From positions 59,959 through 123,958 of the forward strand of contig NZ_NRRF01000009.1 of the NCBI RefSeq assembly GCF_016583565.1: a stretch of 64,000 nt of DNA, written 5' to 3'. Below the pieces are notes generated by a model. It worked only from the letters and a program-made list of their open reading frames with translations, did no database searches and was not told where the DNA came from. A program made the position numbers and the translations under genes. Below are positions 39,579 through 49,900 of the stretch, piece by piece (the stretch's first letter is position 1; each line of letters begins with the position of its first letter). This DNA is from Thiocystis violacea. Lineage in GTDB: Bacteria > Pseudomonadota > Gammaproteobacteria > Chromatiales > Chromatiaceae.

Positions 39579-40208
39579 TCAGGTCCAGCTCGTCTTCGCG
39601 GTCTTGGGGGTGGCGGCCTTCGCGGCGGCGGCCTGCGCGGTGCGTGCGCGACCCGCGCTCGCCTTCCAGCCGACGGAATTGCGTAGATTGAAGTCCTCCG
39701 CGCAGGCTTCGGCGAAGGCGGTCACTTCCTCCAGCGTCCCGCGGTGATAGCCGACGATATTCGCGCGGCCACTGGTGAGGACATAGCGAAACCACTCGCC
39801 TTTCTGCGTGCTCGCTGGCATGACGGCCGGCTCGACCGAGAGCACCTCATAGGTGCGGCGCAGCGAGTTGCTGGGGGTTTGGTCATCCCCGGCGGGCCTG
39901 GGCGCGCGCTCGGGCGCGGGTCGGGCGCTCGGCGGGTGACCGGATACCTGGCTGAGATGGATGATGGATCCATTGAGGAGATGCCCGTCCAGCGCGCTGA
40001 GTGCGGGCTCGACCGCCGCGTCGACCAGATCGACATAGCCGACCTTCTGAAAGCGGCACTCGGGTTCGCCCGAGATCAGGCTGACGCGATGGACGGCGCC
40101 ATAGCCGGAGAAGAGCTCCTCCAGCTCGGCCTCGCTCGTCTGGTCGGGGAGATGCGTGACGCGGATCGTTGCGATCGCATCCTTCGTTGTCGAGTCCAGT
40201 GAGGTCAT
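39579..40208 (-). CDS. RRM protein with unrecognised C-terminal module
   Basis: A 209-residue protein. Residues 13-90 are an RRM-like fold with RNP2 IRVTHL (15-20), but the RNP1 equivalent QKVGYVDL (54-61) keeps only one of its two aromatic residues. After a Pro/Arg-rich linker (about 90-115) comes a compact segment, about residues 118-180, containing WFRYVLTSGRANIVGYHRG and TLEEVTAFAEACAEDFNLRN. This module is not recognised. The tail is Ala/Lys/Thr-rich. It begins 15 bases after a short ORF and may be co-transcribed with the upstream GGDEF-EAL gene. Confidence 0.75.
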   Translation of the reverse strand: MTSLDSTTKDAIATIRVTHLPDQTSEAELEELFSGYGAVHRVSLISGEPECRFQKVGYVDLVDAAVEPALSALDGHLLNGSIIHLSQVSGHPPSARPAPERAPRPAGDDQTPSNSLRRTYEVLSVEPAVMPASTQKGEWFRYVLTSGRANIVGYHRGTLEEVTAFAEACAEDFNLRNSVGWKASAGRARTAQAAAAKAATPKTAKTSWT

Positions 40209-40223
40209 TTCAGCGAGCCCTGA

Positions 40224-40436
40224 TCAGCGGAGTTCGAAGTTGACCATGCGCGAATGGTGCGTGGCCGCGGGAGGGAGCAGACGAAGGTCATCATATCCCG
40301 AGCGCGCTACCCAGGCGTGAAGAGATTGGGGCGAAAAGGCGGGAATCGATGCATGACGCCCAGAAAATCGCTCGGGATCGGCGCTAAAACTGCCCGGCAA
40401 GCGCCATTCCAGCATGCGGGTGGCCGCTGGCATCAT
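40224..40436 (-). CDS. Short ORF coupled to the GGDEF-EAL gene
   Basis: A 70-codon frame beginning ATGATG at 40436, overlapping the TGA of the upstream GGDEF-EAL gene. It ends 15 bases before the second RRM gene. The product (ending HHSRMVNFELR) has coding-like codons and hydrophobic/aromatic balance. Its middle (IPAFSPQSLHAWVARSGYDDL) loosely resembles the C-terminal end of some class I methyltransferases. It could be a small gene or a remnant of a larger one. Confidence 0.4.
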   Translation of the reverse strand: MMPAATRMLEWRLPGSFSADPERFSGRHASIPAFSPQSLHAWVARSGYDDLRLLPPAATHHSRMVNFELR

Positions 40437-42724
40437 GCCGATCCCTGGCTCGGCGCCTGTTGACGGTACCAGTCGAGGAATGCGCTCCCGGACATGGGCG
40501 TGCCGAGGTAGAAGCCCTGCGCCTGATCGCAGCGGTGCTCGCGGAAGAAGCGCAGATCCGCCTCGCTCTCGATGCCGACCGCGGTCATTTCGAGCTGCAA
40601 GGCATGGCCGAGGTGGATGATGGTGTCGACGATGGCCGGCATGCTGCGCGCGAGGTAGAGGCGCTGGACCAGCACGCGGTCGATCGCCAGGCCGTCCAGC
40701 GGCAGGTCTTCCAGGTCGCAGAGGCTTGAGCAGCCCAGCCCGAAGTCGTCCATCACCAGCTTGACCCCGAGCGTCTTCAGCGCCCCGAGCAGCCGTTTCG
40801 CTGTCTCGCGGTTCTCCAGCAGGGTGGCTTCGCTGATCTGCAGCGTGAGGAGTCCGGGATCCGCGCGGGCCTCCTGGCAGATCCGCGCGAACGCGGGCAC
40901 GAACTGCGGGTGATAAAACTGATGGATCGAGACGTTGACGGTGATGGGCATTCTGGACAGACCCGCCTCCCGCCAGGCGCACTGCTGGAGGCAGGCTTCC
41001 TGGAGCGTCCACTGCCCGATCGCGTGGCTCAGATGGAGGGATTCCGCCACCGGGAGGAAGGTCGCCGGAGGGATGCTCCCGCCGTCCGGCTGCGGCCAGC
41101 GCAGCAGCGCCTCGACGCCTTCGACCCGGCCGCTCGCCACATCGATCAGCGGCTGATAGGCCAGGCGGAGCTCGCGCCGCGCGAATGCCTGCCGCAGCCG
41201 CTGCTCCATCATGGCCGCGGCCCGGATGCGCCGATTGAGCGCCTCCGTCACGAACTGATAATGCCCGGGGCTCAGCGTCTTGGCCTGATACATGGCCAGA
41301 TCCGCCCGCTGCATCAGCTGGCCCAGCGTGTCACCATCCCGCGGGAAGAGGCTGATGCCGAGACTCGCGAGACAGTGCAGCTGCAGCCCCGAGATGTCAT
41401 GGGGCGGGGCCAGCGCGGCGATGATCTTGCGAGCCGCGGCCGCGGCCTCCTCGGCGTCGTGAATGCTGGCCAGAACAGCCACGAACTCATCGCCCCCCAG
41501 GCGGGAGATCAGGTCCTCGGCGCGCAAGCTGGCGCGCAGCCGATCAGCGACCGCCTGCAAGACCTGATCGCCCACCTTGTGCCCATGGAGATCGTTGATC
41601 GCCTTGAAGCGATCCAGATCCAGGAAGAACACGGCCAGCTGCCCGCCCGAGCGCCGCGCCCCCGCGATCATATGCTCCCCCAGTTGATCGAGCAGGACCC
41701 GCGCGGGCAGTCCGGTCAGGGGATCGTGCTGGGCCATCTGGACCGCCCGGTCCTCGGTTTCCTTGCGACGGGTGACGTCCTGGTGCACCAGCAGGACGCG
41801 CTCCAGGCGGCCGCTCGGGTCGAGGATCGCCTCCAGGCGGGTCTGCAGCCAGCGGTACTCGGAGTCGCCGGCGCGCATCCGATACTGGATCTCACTCGGT
41901 CCCCTGGGGGCGTCGACGAAGCCCCGGATGGTCGCCATGATCCGCGGTCGATCCTCCGGATGCACCCGTTCGGTCCATATGCCGATCCGCGCCGGCGCCG
42001 GCTGGCCCCAGCCCGCGGCTGATGCCGTCCCGTCCGACGAGACGGACAGCCGGTCGGACCTGGGGTCCCACTCCCAGAAGGACAGCTCCGCGATCTCCGT
42101 GACCAGCCGCAAACGTGCCTGGGCGTCGAGCAGCTCCAGCTCGCCGTGCTTGCGCGCCGTGATGTCGATCAGAATGCATTGCCAATGGGCTCGCCCGGCG
42201 CCCGCGCGCGGGTTGAGGCAGGTCTCCATGAGCACCCAAGGGGGTTCGTCCGCGTGCCTGAGACGCAGCTCGCAGCGCTGCGGTTCACCCGTGGATTGCA
42301 GATCCCGCCGACAGCGGTAGTGAAGGTCCTGATCCTCACTGCAAATGAAGTTGGATAAAGGCTGGCCGACCAGCTGGGCGCGCGGCCTGTCGAGCAGGGT
42401 GGCGGCCGCGAGGTTGGCCTCCTCGATCAGGCCCGACTCGCTCAGCGTCAGATAGCCCACCGGCGCCAGGTCATAGAGATCGAAATAGCGTGCGCGAGAG
42501 GCCTCCAGCTCGGTCTGCGCGCGGCGCAGCTCCTCATTCTGGAGCTCGAGCTCGATCTGATGGACGCGCAGCTCGTGCGCCAGCGCCGCGGCCTCCTCGC
42601 GCCCGCGGCGCATGTCTTGCGCGCCCAGTCGCTGCTCGGCGCGCTGGCGCAGCGCCGCGCGCTCCTGTTCCCGTTTCTCCGGTTGGTCCTCAAGCGGCTT
42701 GGGGGCCTCATCGTCCGGGTGCAT
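40433..42724 (-). CDS. PAS-PAS-GGDEF-EAL protein with degenerate EAL site
   Basis: A 763-residue c-di-GMP signalling protein without membrane spans. It begins with the shared module [20 protein letters not shown] (about residues 50-69) and a PAS (about 80-200), followed by a second PAS with PAC (about 210-325). The GGDEF domain has an intact SRLGGDEF active site and an RAED inhibitory site five residues before it, so cyclase activity is likely. The EAL domain keeps EALLRW, the Asn in ITVNVS, the Glu in QISE and MDDFG, but the catalytic Lys is Ala680 (in LAIDR) and the Glu of AEGVE is Val716 (in AVGIE), so phosphodiesterase activity is doubtful. It overlaps the hybrid-kinase gene upstream by 17 bases. 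Confidence 0.92.
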   Translation of the reverse strand: MHPDDEAPKPLEDQPEKREQERAALRQRAEQRLGAQDMRRGREEAAALAHELRVHQIELELQNEELRRAQTELEASRARYFDLYDLAPVGYLTLSESGLIEEANLAAATLLDRPRAQLVGQPLSNFICSEDQDLHYRCRRDLQSTGEPQRCELRLRHADEPPWVLMETCLNPRAGAGRAHWQCILIDITARKHGELELLDAQARLRLVTEIAELSFWEWDPRSDRLSVSSDGTASAAGWGQPAPARIGIWTERVHPEDRPRIMATIRGFVDAPRGPSEIQYRMRAGDSEYRWLQTRLEAILDPSGRLERVLLVHQDVTRRKETEDRAVQMAQHDPLTGLPARVLLDQLGEHMIAGARRSGGQLAVFFLDLDRFKAINDLHGHKVGDQVLQAVADRLRASLRAEDLISRLGGDEFVAVLASIHDAEEAAAAARKIIAALAPPHDISGLQLHCLASLGISLFPRDGDTLGQLMQRADLAMYQAKTLSPGHYQFVTEALNRRIRAAAMMEQRLRQAFARRELRLAYQPLIDVASGRVEGVEALLRWPQPDGGSIPPATFLPVAESLHLSHAIGQWTLQEACLQQCAWREAGLSRMPITVNVSIHQFYHPQFVPAFARICQEARADPGLLTLQISEATLLENRETAKRLLGALKTLGVKLVMDDFGLGCSSLCDLEDLPLDGLAIDRVLVQRLYLARSMPAIVDTIIHLGHALQLEMTAVGIESEADLRFFREHRCDQAQGFYLGTPMSGSAFLDWYRQQAPSQGSA

Positions 42725-44486
42725 CTGACGTCTTCCTCGCGCTGGACGCGGGCTGATGTGATCGGGGCGGCGTGCCGCCCGCCAGCAAGGTCATGAGCGT
42801 GTCGCGCTTCAGCGGCTTGGTGAAATGCGCGTCGAAGCCCAGTTGCCGGGTGTCGTCCACATCCTTGGCCTGTCCCCAGCCGGTCACCGCGACCAGGCGG
42901 GCGGAGCGTCCCGCCTCGGTGGCCCGCAGACGCCGCGCCACCTCGAAGCCGTCCATGCCGGGCAGCCCGAGATCGAGCAGGATGAGGTCGGGCCGAAAGC
43001 GCTCCAGCGCCTGGAGCGCCGCGGGACCGTCCGCGGCCCACTCGACCTCCTGGCCCAAGAGGCTCAGGAGGAGCACACAGCCGTTCGCGACGTCGGGATC
43101 GTCCTCGACCAGGAGGACACGCCGAACCGGGAGCGAGACCGGATCCAGGGTAGGCGCGTGCGTCGACGTTCGATCGGCCGGGCAGGGCAGGCGGATCTGG
43201 AAGGTGCTTCCCTGTCCGAGCCCCGGACTGAGCGCGCCGACCGTGCCGCCGTGCAGCTCGATCAGACCCCGCACCAAGGTCAGCCCCATGCCCAGGCCAC
43301 CGCGTCGGGCGCCGCCTCCGCCGTCGCGCCGCGCCAGGGGTTCGAACACCTTCTCCAGCGAATCCGGCTCCAGCCCTTCCCCCTGGTCGCACACCTCGAG
43401 TGTCGCGATCCCGTTCGCCAGGACCAGTGAGACCCTGATGGGCGAGGCGGGTGGACTCAGCTCGCTGGCATTGCGCAGCAGATTCACGATCGCCTGGGTG
43501 AGGCGCACCGCATCGCCGTTCAGCACCACGGGGTCGGGCGGCAGCTCCACCTCCAGGCGCTGTTGGCGCGCCTCCACCTGCGCGTGGATCTGCTCCACGG
43601 CGCTGGTCGCGCAGTGGCGCAGATCACAGGGCGCGCGCTCCAGGACGATGCCCCCGCGGTTGATCCGCGAGATGTCGAGCAGGTCGTCCACCAACCGGGC
43701 CAGGTGAGCGGATTGACGCATCAGGATCCCCGCCATGGGCGCCAATCGCGCCGGGGGCTGGCCCTCGGCGTTGCCGAGCACCTCCGCGATGTGGCGGATC
43801 GGGGCGAGCGGATTGCGCAGCTCGTGGCCGAGCAGGGCCAGAAAGTCCTCCTTGCGCTCGGCCTCCTCGCGTTGCAGCGCCTCGAAGCGCATGTGGGCGT
43901 CGATATCGCTGAGGACCAGGAGACACTGCAGCGCCCCGGTTTCGCGCTCCGGCTGCAGCGACAAGATGAGCGCGACCCAGAGACTGGAGCCGTCCGGACG
44001 CCGCAGGCGCAGCTCGCAGCGCTGCTGCGGTTGCGCGGCATCCAGCCGCCGGCGAGAGCGGTAGTAGAGATCCTGATCGTCCGGCATCACCCAGTCGCAG
44101 ATCGGCCGCCGCACCAGATCCTGACGGGTCGTCCCCATCAGCTTGGCGGCGGCGAGGTTCGCCTCGCTGATCAGGCCGCGCTCGCTGAGGGTGAGATAGC
44201 CCACCGGGGCCAGGTCGTAGAGGTCGAAATAGCGCGTATGCGCCAGCGCGAGCGCGTCCTGCGTGCGGCGCAGCTCTTCGTTCTGGAGTTCCAGCTCGAT
44301 CTGGTGCACGCGCAGCTCGTGAAAGAGTCGCGCCACGTCTTCGGCGTCGGCGGGCGTCTCCGCCAGGGACTCCAGTTGGGATAGCCGGGACTCGGCACGC
44401 TGGCGCAGTGCCGCCGTGCCGGCGCCTCCGGGGTCGTCTGTCGGTGCGGCCATCAATCCCTCGCGATCCAGGTGTCTGCGTGCCAT
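42708..44486 (-). CDS. Hybrid sensor histidine kinase-response regulator
   Basis: A 592-residue cytoplasmic protein. It has the shared module [20 protein letters not shown] (about residues 55-74), a PAS (about 83-200), a kinase core with phospho-His221 in [13 protein letters not shown] and an ATPase domain ([18 protein letters not shown]), and a receiver with Asp506 in [10 protein letters not shown]. The C-terminus extends about 20 residues past the receiver. Two starts have a GAGGG at similar spacing: ATG 44486 and ATG 44453; the longer is given. It overlaps the GGDEF-EAL gene, suggesting they work in one pathway. Confidence 0.92.
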   Translation of the reverse strand: MARRHLDREGLMAAPTDDPGGAGTAALRQRAESRLSQLESLAETPADAEDVARLFHELRVHQIELELQNEELRRTQDALALAHTRYFDLYDLAPVGYLTLSERGLISEANLAAAKLMGTTRQDLVRRPICDWVMPDDQDLYYRSRRRLDAAQPQQRCELRLRRPDGSSLWVALILSLQPERETGALQCLLVLSDIDAHMRFEALQREEAERKEDFLALLGHELRNPLAPIRHIAEVLGNAEGQPPARLAPMAGILMRQSAHLARLVDDLLDISRINRGGIVLERAPCDLRHCATSAVEQIHAQVEARQQRLEVELPPDPVVLNGDAVRLTQAIVNLLRNASELSPPASPIRVSLVLANGIATLEVCDQGEGLEPDSLEKVFEPLARRDGGGGARRGGLGMGLTLVRGLIELHGGTVGALSPGLGQGSTFQIRLPCPADRTSTHAPTLDPVSLPVRRVLLVEDDPDVANGCVLLLSLLGQEVEWAADGPAALQALERFRPDLILLDLGLPGMDGFEVARRLRATEAGRSARLVAVTGWGQAKDVDDTRQLGFDAHFTKPLKRDTLMTLLAGGTPPRSHQPASSARKTSDAPGR

Positions 44487-44547
44487 CGCACCCTCGCTTC
44501 CGGAGTTGTCGGATCAGGTATCCCGGCCCCTGCCGCTGCATACCTCG

Positions 44548-44597
44548 GTGGGAGCGCCGCCCTCGGCGCGACGGTCGCGGCGGGGCGCCGCTCCCAC
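44548..44597. repeat. GTGGGAGC-family palindrome (copy 4)
   Basis: Fifty bases, arms GTGGGAGC and GCTCCCAC, first unit of the 174-bp tandem array. Confidence 0.85.
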
Positions 44598-44721
44598 CCG
44601 TTCTGCGCCGTGCCTTGCGCGATGGGCACGTCCGTCCGGCGTCGGCGTGTGGCGCGGGCGCATCGCGCGGACTTTGCCCATCCTACGCCCCACTAGCCCG
44701 CGCCGTGCCCTGCGCGCCGCC

Positions 44722-44771
44722 GTGGGAGCGCCGCCCTCGGCGCGAGGGTCGCGGCGGGGCGCCGCTCCCAC
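44722..44771. repeat. GTGGGAGC-family palindrome (copy 5)
   Basis: Fifty bases, differing from copy 4 by a single base in the centre (gagggtcg for gacggtcg); second unit of the array. Confidence 0.85.
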
Positions 44772-44895
44772 CCGTTCTGCGCAGTGCCTTGCGCGATGGG
44801 CACGTCCGTCCGGCGTCGGCGTGTGGCGCTTTGTTCCGAGCGCTGCGGGTTGGCGGGCGTGCCCATCATCCCCGCGCCGTGCCCTGCGCGCCGCC

Positions 44896-44945
44896 GTGGG
44901 AGCGCCGCCCTCGGCGCGACGGTCGCGGCGGGGCGCCGCTCCCAC
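44896..44945. repeat. GTGGGAGC-family palindrome (copy 6)
   Basis: Fifty bases, identical to copy 4 as far as I can read; third unit of the array. Confidence 0.85.
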
Positions 44946-45055
44946 CCGTTCTGCGCCGTGCCTTGCACGATGAGCACGTCCGTCCGGCGTCGGTATGAGG
45001 CGCGGGCGCTGCGCGCGGACTTTGCCCATCCTACGCCCCTGCGACCCGCGACCCA

Positions 45056-46939
45056 CTAGGCACACCCCGGCAGCCAGCGCAGCAGGGTGGCGTAGAGGCG
45101 TTCGGGTTGGAAGGGCTTGCCCAGGAAGTCGTTCATGCCCGCCTCGACGCAGGCCAGGCGATCCTCCGCGAAGGCGTTGGCGGTCATGGCGATGATCGGC
45201 AGGCGCGCGCGCCCCGGCAGCTGGCGAATCGCGCGGGTCGCCTCCAGCCCGTTCATCACCGGCATCTGCATGTCCATGAGCACCAGCTCATAACGCTTTT
45301 CGCGGACCTTGTCCAAGGCGATCTGGCCGTTGTCCGCCGTGTCGACCTGGAAGCCGACGTCCTCCAGCAGATCGGCCGCGATGAGCTGATTGATCGGTTC
45401 GTCCTCCACCACCAAGAGGCGTCGCCCAGCGCAGTGCTGTCTGAGGATCTGCTCCGCCGCCTGCGCCGGCGGCTCCGCCACCGCGGGCGCCACGGCCTCC
45501 CACGGTGCCTTGCGCAGGCGCGCCGTCATCCAGAAGCGGCTGCCACGCCCCGGCTGACTCACCACCCCGACCTCCCCGCCCATGTGCTCGGCCAGGCGCT
45601 TGACGATCGCCAGCCCCAGGCCCGTGCCGCCATAGCGGCGCGTCGTGGATTCATCCGCCTGGGTGAAGGGCAGGAAGATGCGCGCCTGCTCGGCCTCCGT
45701 GAGGCCGATGCCGGTGTCCTCGACCTCCAGGCGCAGCCGCAGGCTGTCGCCCTCGTCGGCATCCAGGAGGGCGCGCAGCGTGATGCGGCCGTGCTCGGAG
45801 AACTTGACCGCGTTGCCGGCGAAATTGAGCAGCACCTGCTCCAGGCGCATGGCGTCGCCGATCAGCCGCGCCGGCAAGGCGGGGTCGACTTCCCCCTCCA
45901 GGGTCAGCCCCTTGGCCTTGGCGCGCCCCTCCACCAGCGTGATGCATTGCTCGATCAATTGCGCCGGGGAGACCGGCAGGTCTTCCAGCACCACATGGCC
46001 GGCGTCGATCTTGGAGAGGTCGAGGATGTCGTCGATGACGTGCAGCAGGTGCACGGCGGCGGCGCCGACCTTGTCGAGCCGATTGCGGGCATGCTCATCC
46101 TCGATTTCCCCCAGCAGCAGGTAATTGAGCCCGATGATGGCATTCAATGGGGTGCGGATTTCGTGGCTCATGTTGGCCAGGAAGCGGCTTTTCGCGCGGT
46201 TCGCGACCTCGGCGGCCTCCAGCGCCGCGCTCAGCGACGCGGTGCGGGCGGCGACCTGGGATTCCAGGTCATGGCGGTACTGGTCGAGTTCCGCCTCGCC
46301 GCGCTTGCGGGCGGTGATGTCGCTCAGGATGACGCGCCAGAGGGGCTGCGCGGTCAGCGGGTCCGCGGCGAGGCTCGACTCCATCAGCACCCAGCGGGGC
46401 GCGCCGCTGGCGGGTGCGAGGCGCAGCTCGCCGCGTTGCGGCGCGCCGGTCTCGCGCAGCTCGCGGCGGCTCCCGTAGAAGGCGTCCTGGTCCTCGTGGG
46501 CGATGAAGGCGGAGAGCGGCTGTCCGACCAAGTGTCCGCGCGGCACGCCCAGCAGGGTGGCCGCGGCGAGGTTCGCCTCCTGGATCATGCCGCCCTCGCT
46601 CAGGCTGAGATAGCCGATGGGGGCCAGGTCGTAGAGGTCGAAATAGCGCGCCCGGGACGCCTGCAGGTCCGCCTGGGCGCGGCGCAGCTCCTCGTTCTGG
46701 AGTTCCAGCTCGATCTGATGCACGCGCAGCTCATGGACGAGCCGGGTGCTCTCCTCCGGCGTCAGCGCCTCCAGCGGCGCGGGGGTGCCTGCCGCGAGCT
46801 GGGCCTCGGCGTGCGCGCGCAATCCGGTTTCGGGCTCCGCGGATGGCGCGGACAGGGTGCGAGCTGGTTGGCCGTCAACCAGGTGGCCGTCAGCCGATCG
46901 GCCGTCGCCGGGTTGTCTCTCATCTGTTCGGTGGATCAT
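45056..46939 (-). CDS. Hybrid sensor histidine kinase with C-terminal receiver
   Basis: A 627-residue protein with the shared module [20 protein letters not shown] (about residues 68-87), a PAS (about 95-212), a coiled linker, a kinase core with phospho-His259 in [10 protein letters not shown], ATPase motifs VEDTGIGL and GGTGLGLAI, and a receiver with Asp556 in LVLMDMQMP. Both His and Asp are intact. The N-terminal 60 residues are Pro/Ala/Asp-rich and probably disordered. It overlaps the CheB-CheR gene by 20 bases and is likely a direct partner of that protein. Confidence 0.92.
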   Translation of the reverse strand: MIHRTDERQPGDGRSADGHLVDGQPARTLSAPSAEPETGLRAHAEAQLAAGTPAPLEALTPEESTRLVHELRVHQIELELQNEELRRAQADLQASRARYFDLYDLAPIGYLSLSEGGMIQEANLAAATLLGVPRGHLVGQPLSAFIAHEDQDAFYGSRRELRETGAPQRGELRLAPASGAPRWVLMESSLAADPLTAQPLWRVILSDITARKRGEAELDQYRHDLESQVAARTASLSAALEAAEVANRAKSRFLANMSHEIRTPLNAIIGLNYLLLGEIEDEHARNRLDKVGAAAVHLLHVIDDILDLSKIDAGHVVLEDLPVSPAQLIEQCITLVEGRAKAKGLTLEGEVDPALPARLIGDAMRLEQVLLNFAGNAVKFSEHGRITLRALLDADEGDSLRLRLEVEDTGIGLTEAEQARIFLPFTQADESTTRRYGGTGLGLAIVKRLAEHMGGEVGVVSQPGRGSRFWMTARLRKAPWEAVAPAVAEPPAQAAEQILRQHCAGRRLLVVEDEPINQLIAADLLEDVGFQVDTADNGQIALDKVREKRYELVLMDMQMPVMNGLEATRAIRQLPGRARLPIIAMTANAFAEDRLACVEAGMNDFLGKPFQPERLYATLLRWLPGCA

Positions 46940-49900
46940 GTCCCCCCCCCCCGTCTGGCCGCGATGGGTCTGGTCCCGCCGCGGCCTTGTTGGCGGTTGG
47001 GTTCGGCGTCAGGTCTTCGAAGGCGAGCAGGATGGCGCCGGCCTGCCTGCTCAAGGGTTCGAGCCGACGGGCATTGAGCAGCATGGTCCTGGGTCCGAGC
47101 TTGGGAAAGTCGTGCTCGACGCGATAGTCGTCGAAGCTGGCGCCAGGGGTCGCGAGATCATCCAGCAGCTCGCGCAAGGCGGGGATGTCCCATTGGCCGC
47201 AGCCCAGTTCGTAGAGCGGGCGCCCAAGTATCTCCGCCTCGCTCACCTGGAAATGGCGGTAGAAGGCGCGGTTGGCCGAGACCAGCCGCGCGGCCTCGTC
47301 GAGGATCACGAGGGGACCGCGCACGGCATCGACGACGCCCTCGGCGAAGACGCGGGCGGCCTGTAGCGCATCCTCCGTGTGCTTGCGGGCGGTGATGTCG
47401 ACGAAGGTCATGACGGCGCCCTCGATGACGTTGCTCAGGGTGCGGTAGGGGCCTATCCGCATGAGGAACCAGGTGCCGTCCAGGATCTGGAGGGTCTTTT
47501 CGCGCGGCGCGAGGGTTTGCAGGACCGCTTCGACGTCATCGGCCAAGTCGGTATAGCCCACCAGGTTGGAGACGATATCGCCCACCGGTCGGCCGATGTC
47601 GCTGGGGATGAGCTTGATGATCTGGGTCATGGCCGGCGTGAAGCGGCTGATGCGCAGTTGGTCGTCGACGAAGAGGGTGGCCACCCCGGTGCCGGCCAGC
47701 AGGTTGTTCATGTCGTCGTTGGCGCGCGAGAGGTCGGCGACCTTGGTCTGGAGTTCGGCGTTGACCGTGGCCAGCTCCTCGTTGACGGATTGCAGCTCTT
47801 CCTTGGAGGTTTCCAGTTCCTCGTTGGTGGACTGGAGCTCCTCGTTGACCGATTGCATCTCCTCGTTGGTGGATTTCAGCTCCTCGTTGGAGGTCTCCAT
47901 CTCCTCCAGCGTCGTCTGCAGGTATTCCTCCTTGGCGCGCAGCTCCTGCTCCAGCTCGCCGATGCGCCGGGTGGTCGCCGCACTGGCGGCGGTGCCATCC
48001 GCCTCGGCGCCCTCGGCGAGCGGCTTCGGCGTCGAGGGCGCCCGCTCGAGGATCACCAGATAGAGATCCGTGCGGCCGTCGTCCGCCTTGGCGCGCTTGC
48101 GTGGCTGCACGGGTCTGATGGTGAGATCGACGTCGGTGAAGTCACCGTTCGTCTTGACCTGCAGGCCGGGCATGGTGACGACGTCCTGATGGGTGACCGC
48201 GCGCTGCAGCGCCGTGGTCAGCGGGCGGCGCAGGCCCTCGCGCGCCATCTGGAAGATGTTCATGGCCGCCGTGCCCATGGCGGGCTCCAGGTACTGCCCG
48301 GTGCGCCCGTGGATGTAGCCGATCTCGCCGCGGGCGTTGGTCAGCACGGCGGCCGGATCGAAATGCCGCAGCAGCGCCTGCTCGGTCAGGGTGCCCAGGT
48401 CCATGGCGGGCGCGCGCGCCACGGGGGCGGGGGGATAGACGGGCTCCGCCCCGAGACGGCTTGTGGAGGGGAGTTCGCCGAGGCTGGGCACCGGGGCGCC
48501 GCTGACGGGATCCTGCCGGGCGTAGAGCTTCCACTTGCGGTCCAGCGGCGTGAAGAGCGTCATGGCGTCGCCGATGGTCTCGGAGTTGCCGAGAAAAAGC
48601 GCGCCGTCGCGGTTGAGGGCATAGTGAAACAGTGGCATGAGCTTGCGCTGCAGGTTGCCGTCCAGGTAGATCAGCAGGTTGCGGCAGCTGATGAGGTCGA
48701 GGCGGGAAAAGGGCGGGTCGCGGATGAGATCCTGCTCGGAGAAGACCAGCAGATCGCGGACGACCTTCTGGATGCGGTAGAGCCCGGCGTCCTCATCCAG
48801 CGAGAAGAAGCGCGCCAGGCGTCCGGGCGAGAGGTCGGCGGCGATACTGGCCGGGTAGACGCCGGCGCGCGCCTGCTCGATGGCCAGCGCATCGATATCC
48901 GTGGCGAAGATCTGGATGTGATAGGTCTGCTTGAGGGTTTCCAGATGCTCCTGGATGAGGATGGCGATGGAATAGGCCTCTTCCCCGGAGGAGCAGCCGC
49001 AGACCCACACCCGCACCGCGGCGCCCGCGGGCTTGCCGGCGAACAGCCGGGGGATCACCTGGGCCTCCAGGGCGGCGAAGGCCTCGGGGTCGCGGAAGAA
49101 GTTGGTGACGCCGATCAGCAGGTCGCGGAAGAGTGCCTGGATCTCCGCCGGCTCGCGCTGCAGGTAACGCACGTAGTCCGACTGGCGCTCGATCTGTTGC
49201 AGGGCCATGCGGCGTTCGATGCGGCGCACCAGGGTGCTCTGCTTGTACTCGGAGAAATCGTGCCGGGTCGCGTCGCGCAGCAGCAGGCAGATCTTGGCGA
49301 GCGCGTCCTCGCTCCTGGCGGCGGGGGGCAGCGGGCCGGGCCGCCTGCCGAAGGCATGCGCCAGGTAGGCGATGAGCCGCGCGGGCATCTCCGCCGGCGG
49401 CAGGATGACGTCCGCCAGCCCGGTGGCGATGACGCTGCGCGGCATGCCGTCGTAGGCCGCGGTGGTCGGGCTCTGGACCATCACCATGCCGCCCTCGCCC
49501 TTGATGGCCCGCGCGCCCAGGGTACCGTCGCTGCCGGTGCCGGAGAGCACCACGCAGATCGCCCGCTCACGCTGGTCGTCGGCGAGGGAGCGGAAGAAGA
49601 AGTCGATCGGCAGGCGCAGCCCGCGCGGGGCGGAGGGCTCCAGCAGGTGCAGCTTGCCGTTGAAGAGCGCCATGTCCAGATTGGGCGGGATGATGTAGGC
49701 GCAGTCCGGCAGCACGGTCACGCCGTCCTCCACCTCCTGGACCTGCATGCGGGTGTAGCGCTTGACCAGGTCGGTGAGGATGCTCTTGTGATCCGGCGCG
49801 AGGTGCTGCACCAGCACGAAGGCCATGCCGGTCGCGATGTCCTTCGGGATGGCGGAGAAGAAGGCCTCGAAGGCGGCGAGCCCGCCGGCCGAGGCGCCGA

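Larger units (their letters stand above)
44548..45045. repeat. 174-bp tandem repeat, three copies
   Basis: Three units start at exactly 44548, 44722 and 44896, a constant 174-base period, filling the gap between two sensor-kinase genes; the third is cut off near the upstream gene's stop. Each unit starts with a 50-bp GTGGGAGC...GCTCCCAC palindrome followed by GATGGGCACGTCCGTCCGGCG. Units 1 and 3 continue with GCGGACTTTGCCCATCCTACGCCCC, half of the 155-bp composite element. Unit 2 has a different 50-base middle ending GGGCGTGCCCATCATCCCC, yet keeps the same length. Confidence 0.9.

Noticed and set aside
44548..45045. Triplicated block considered as a CRISPR array
   Set aside because: Units are 174 bp and similar over their whole length, with no short identical repeat separated by unique spacers, and no cas genes are nearby.
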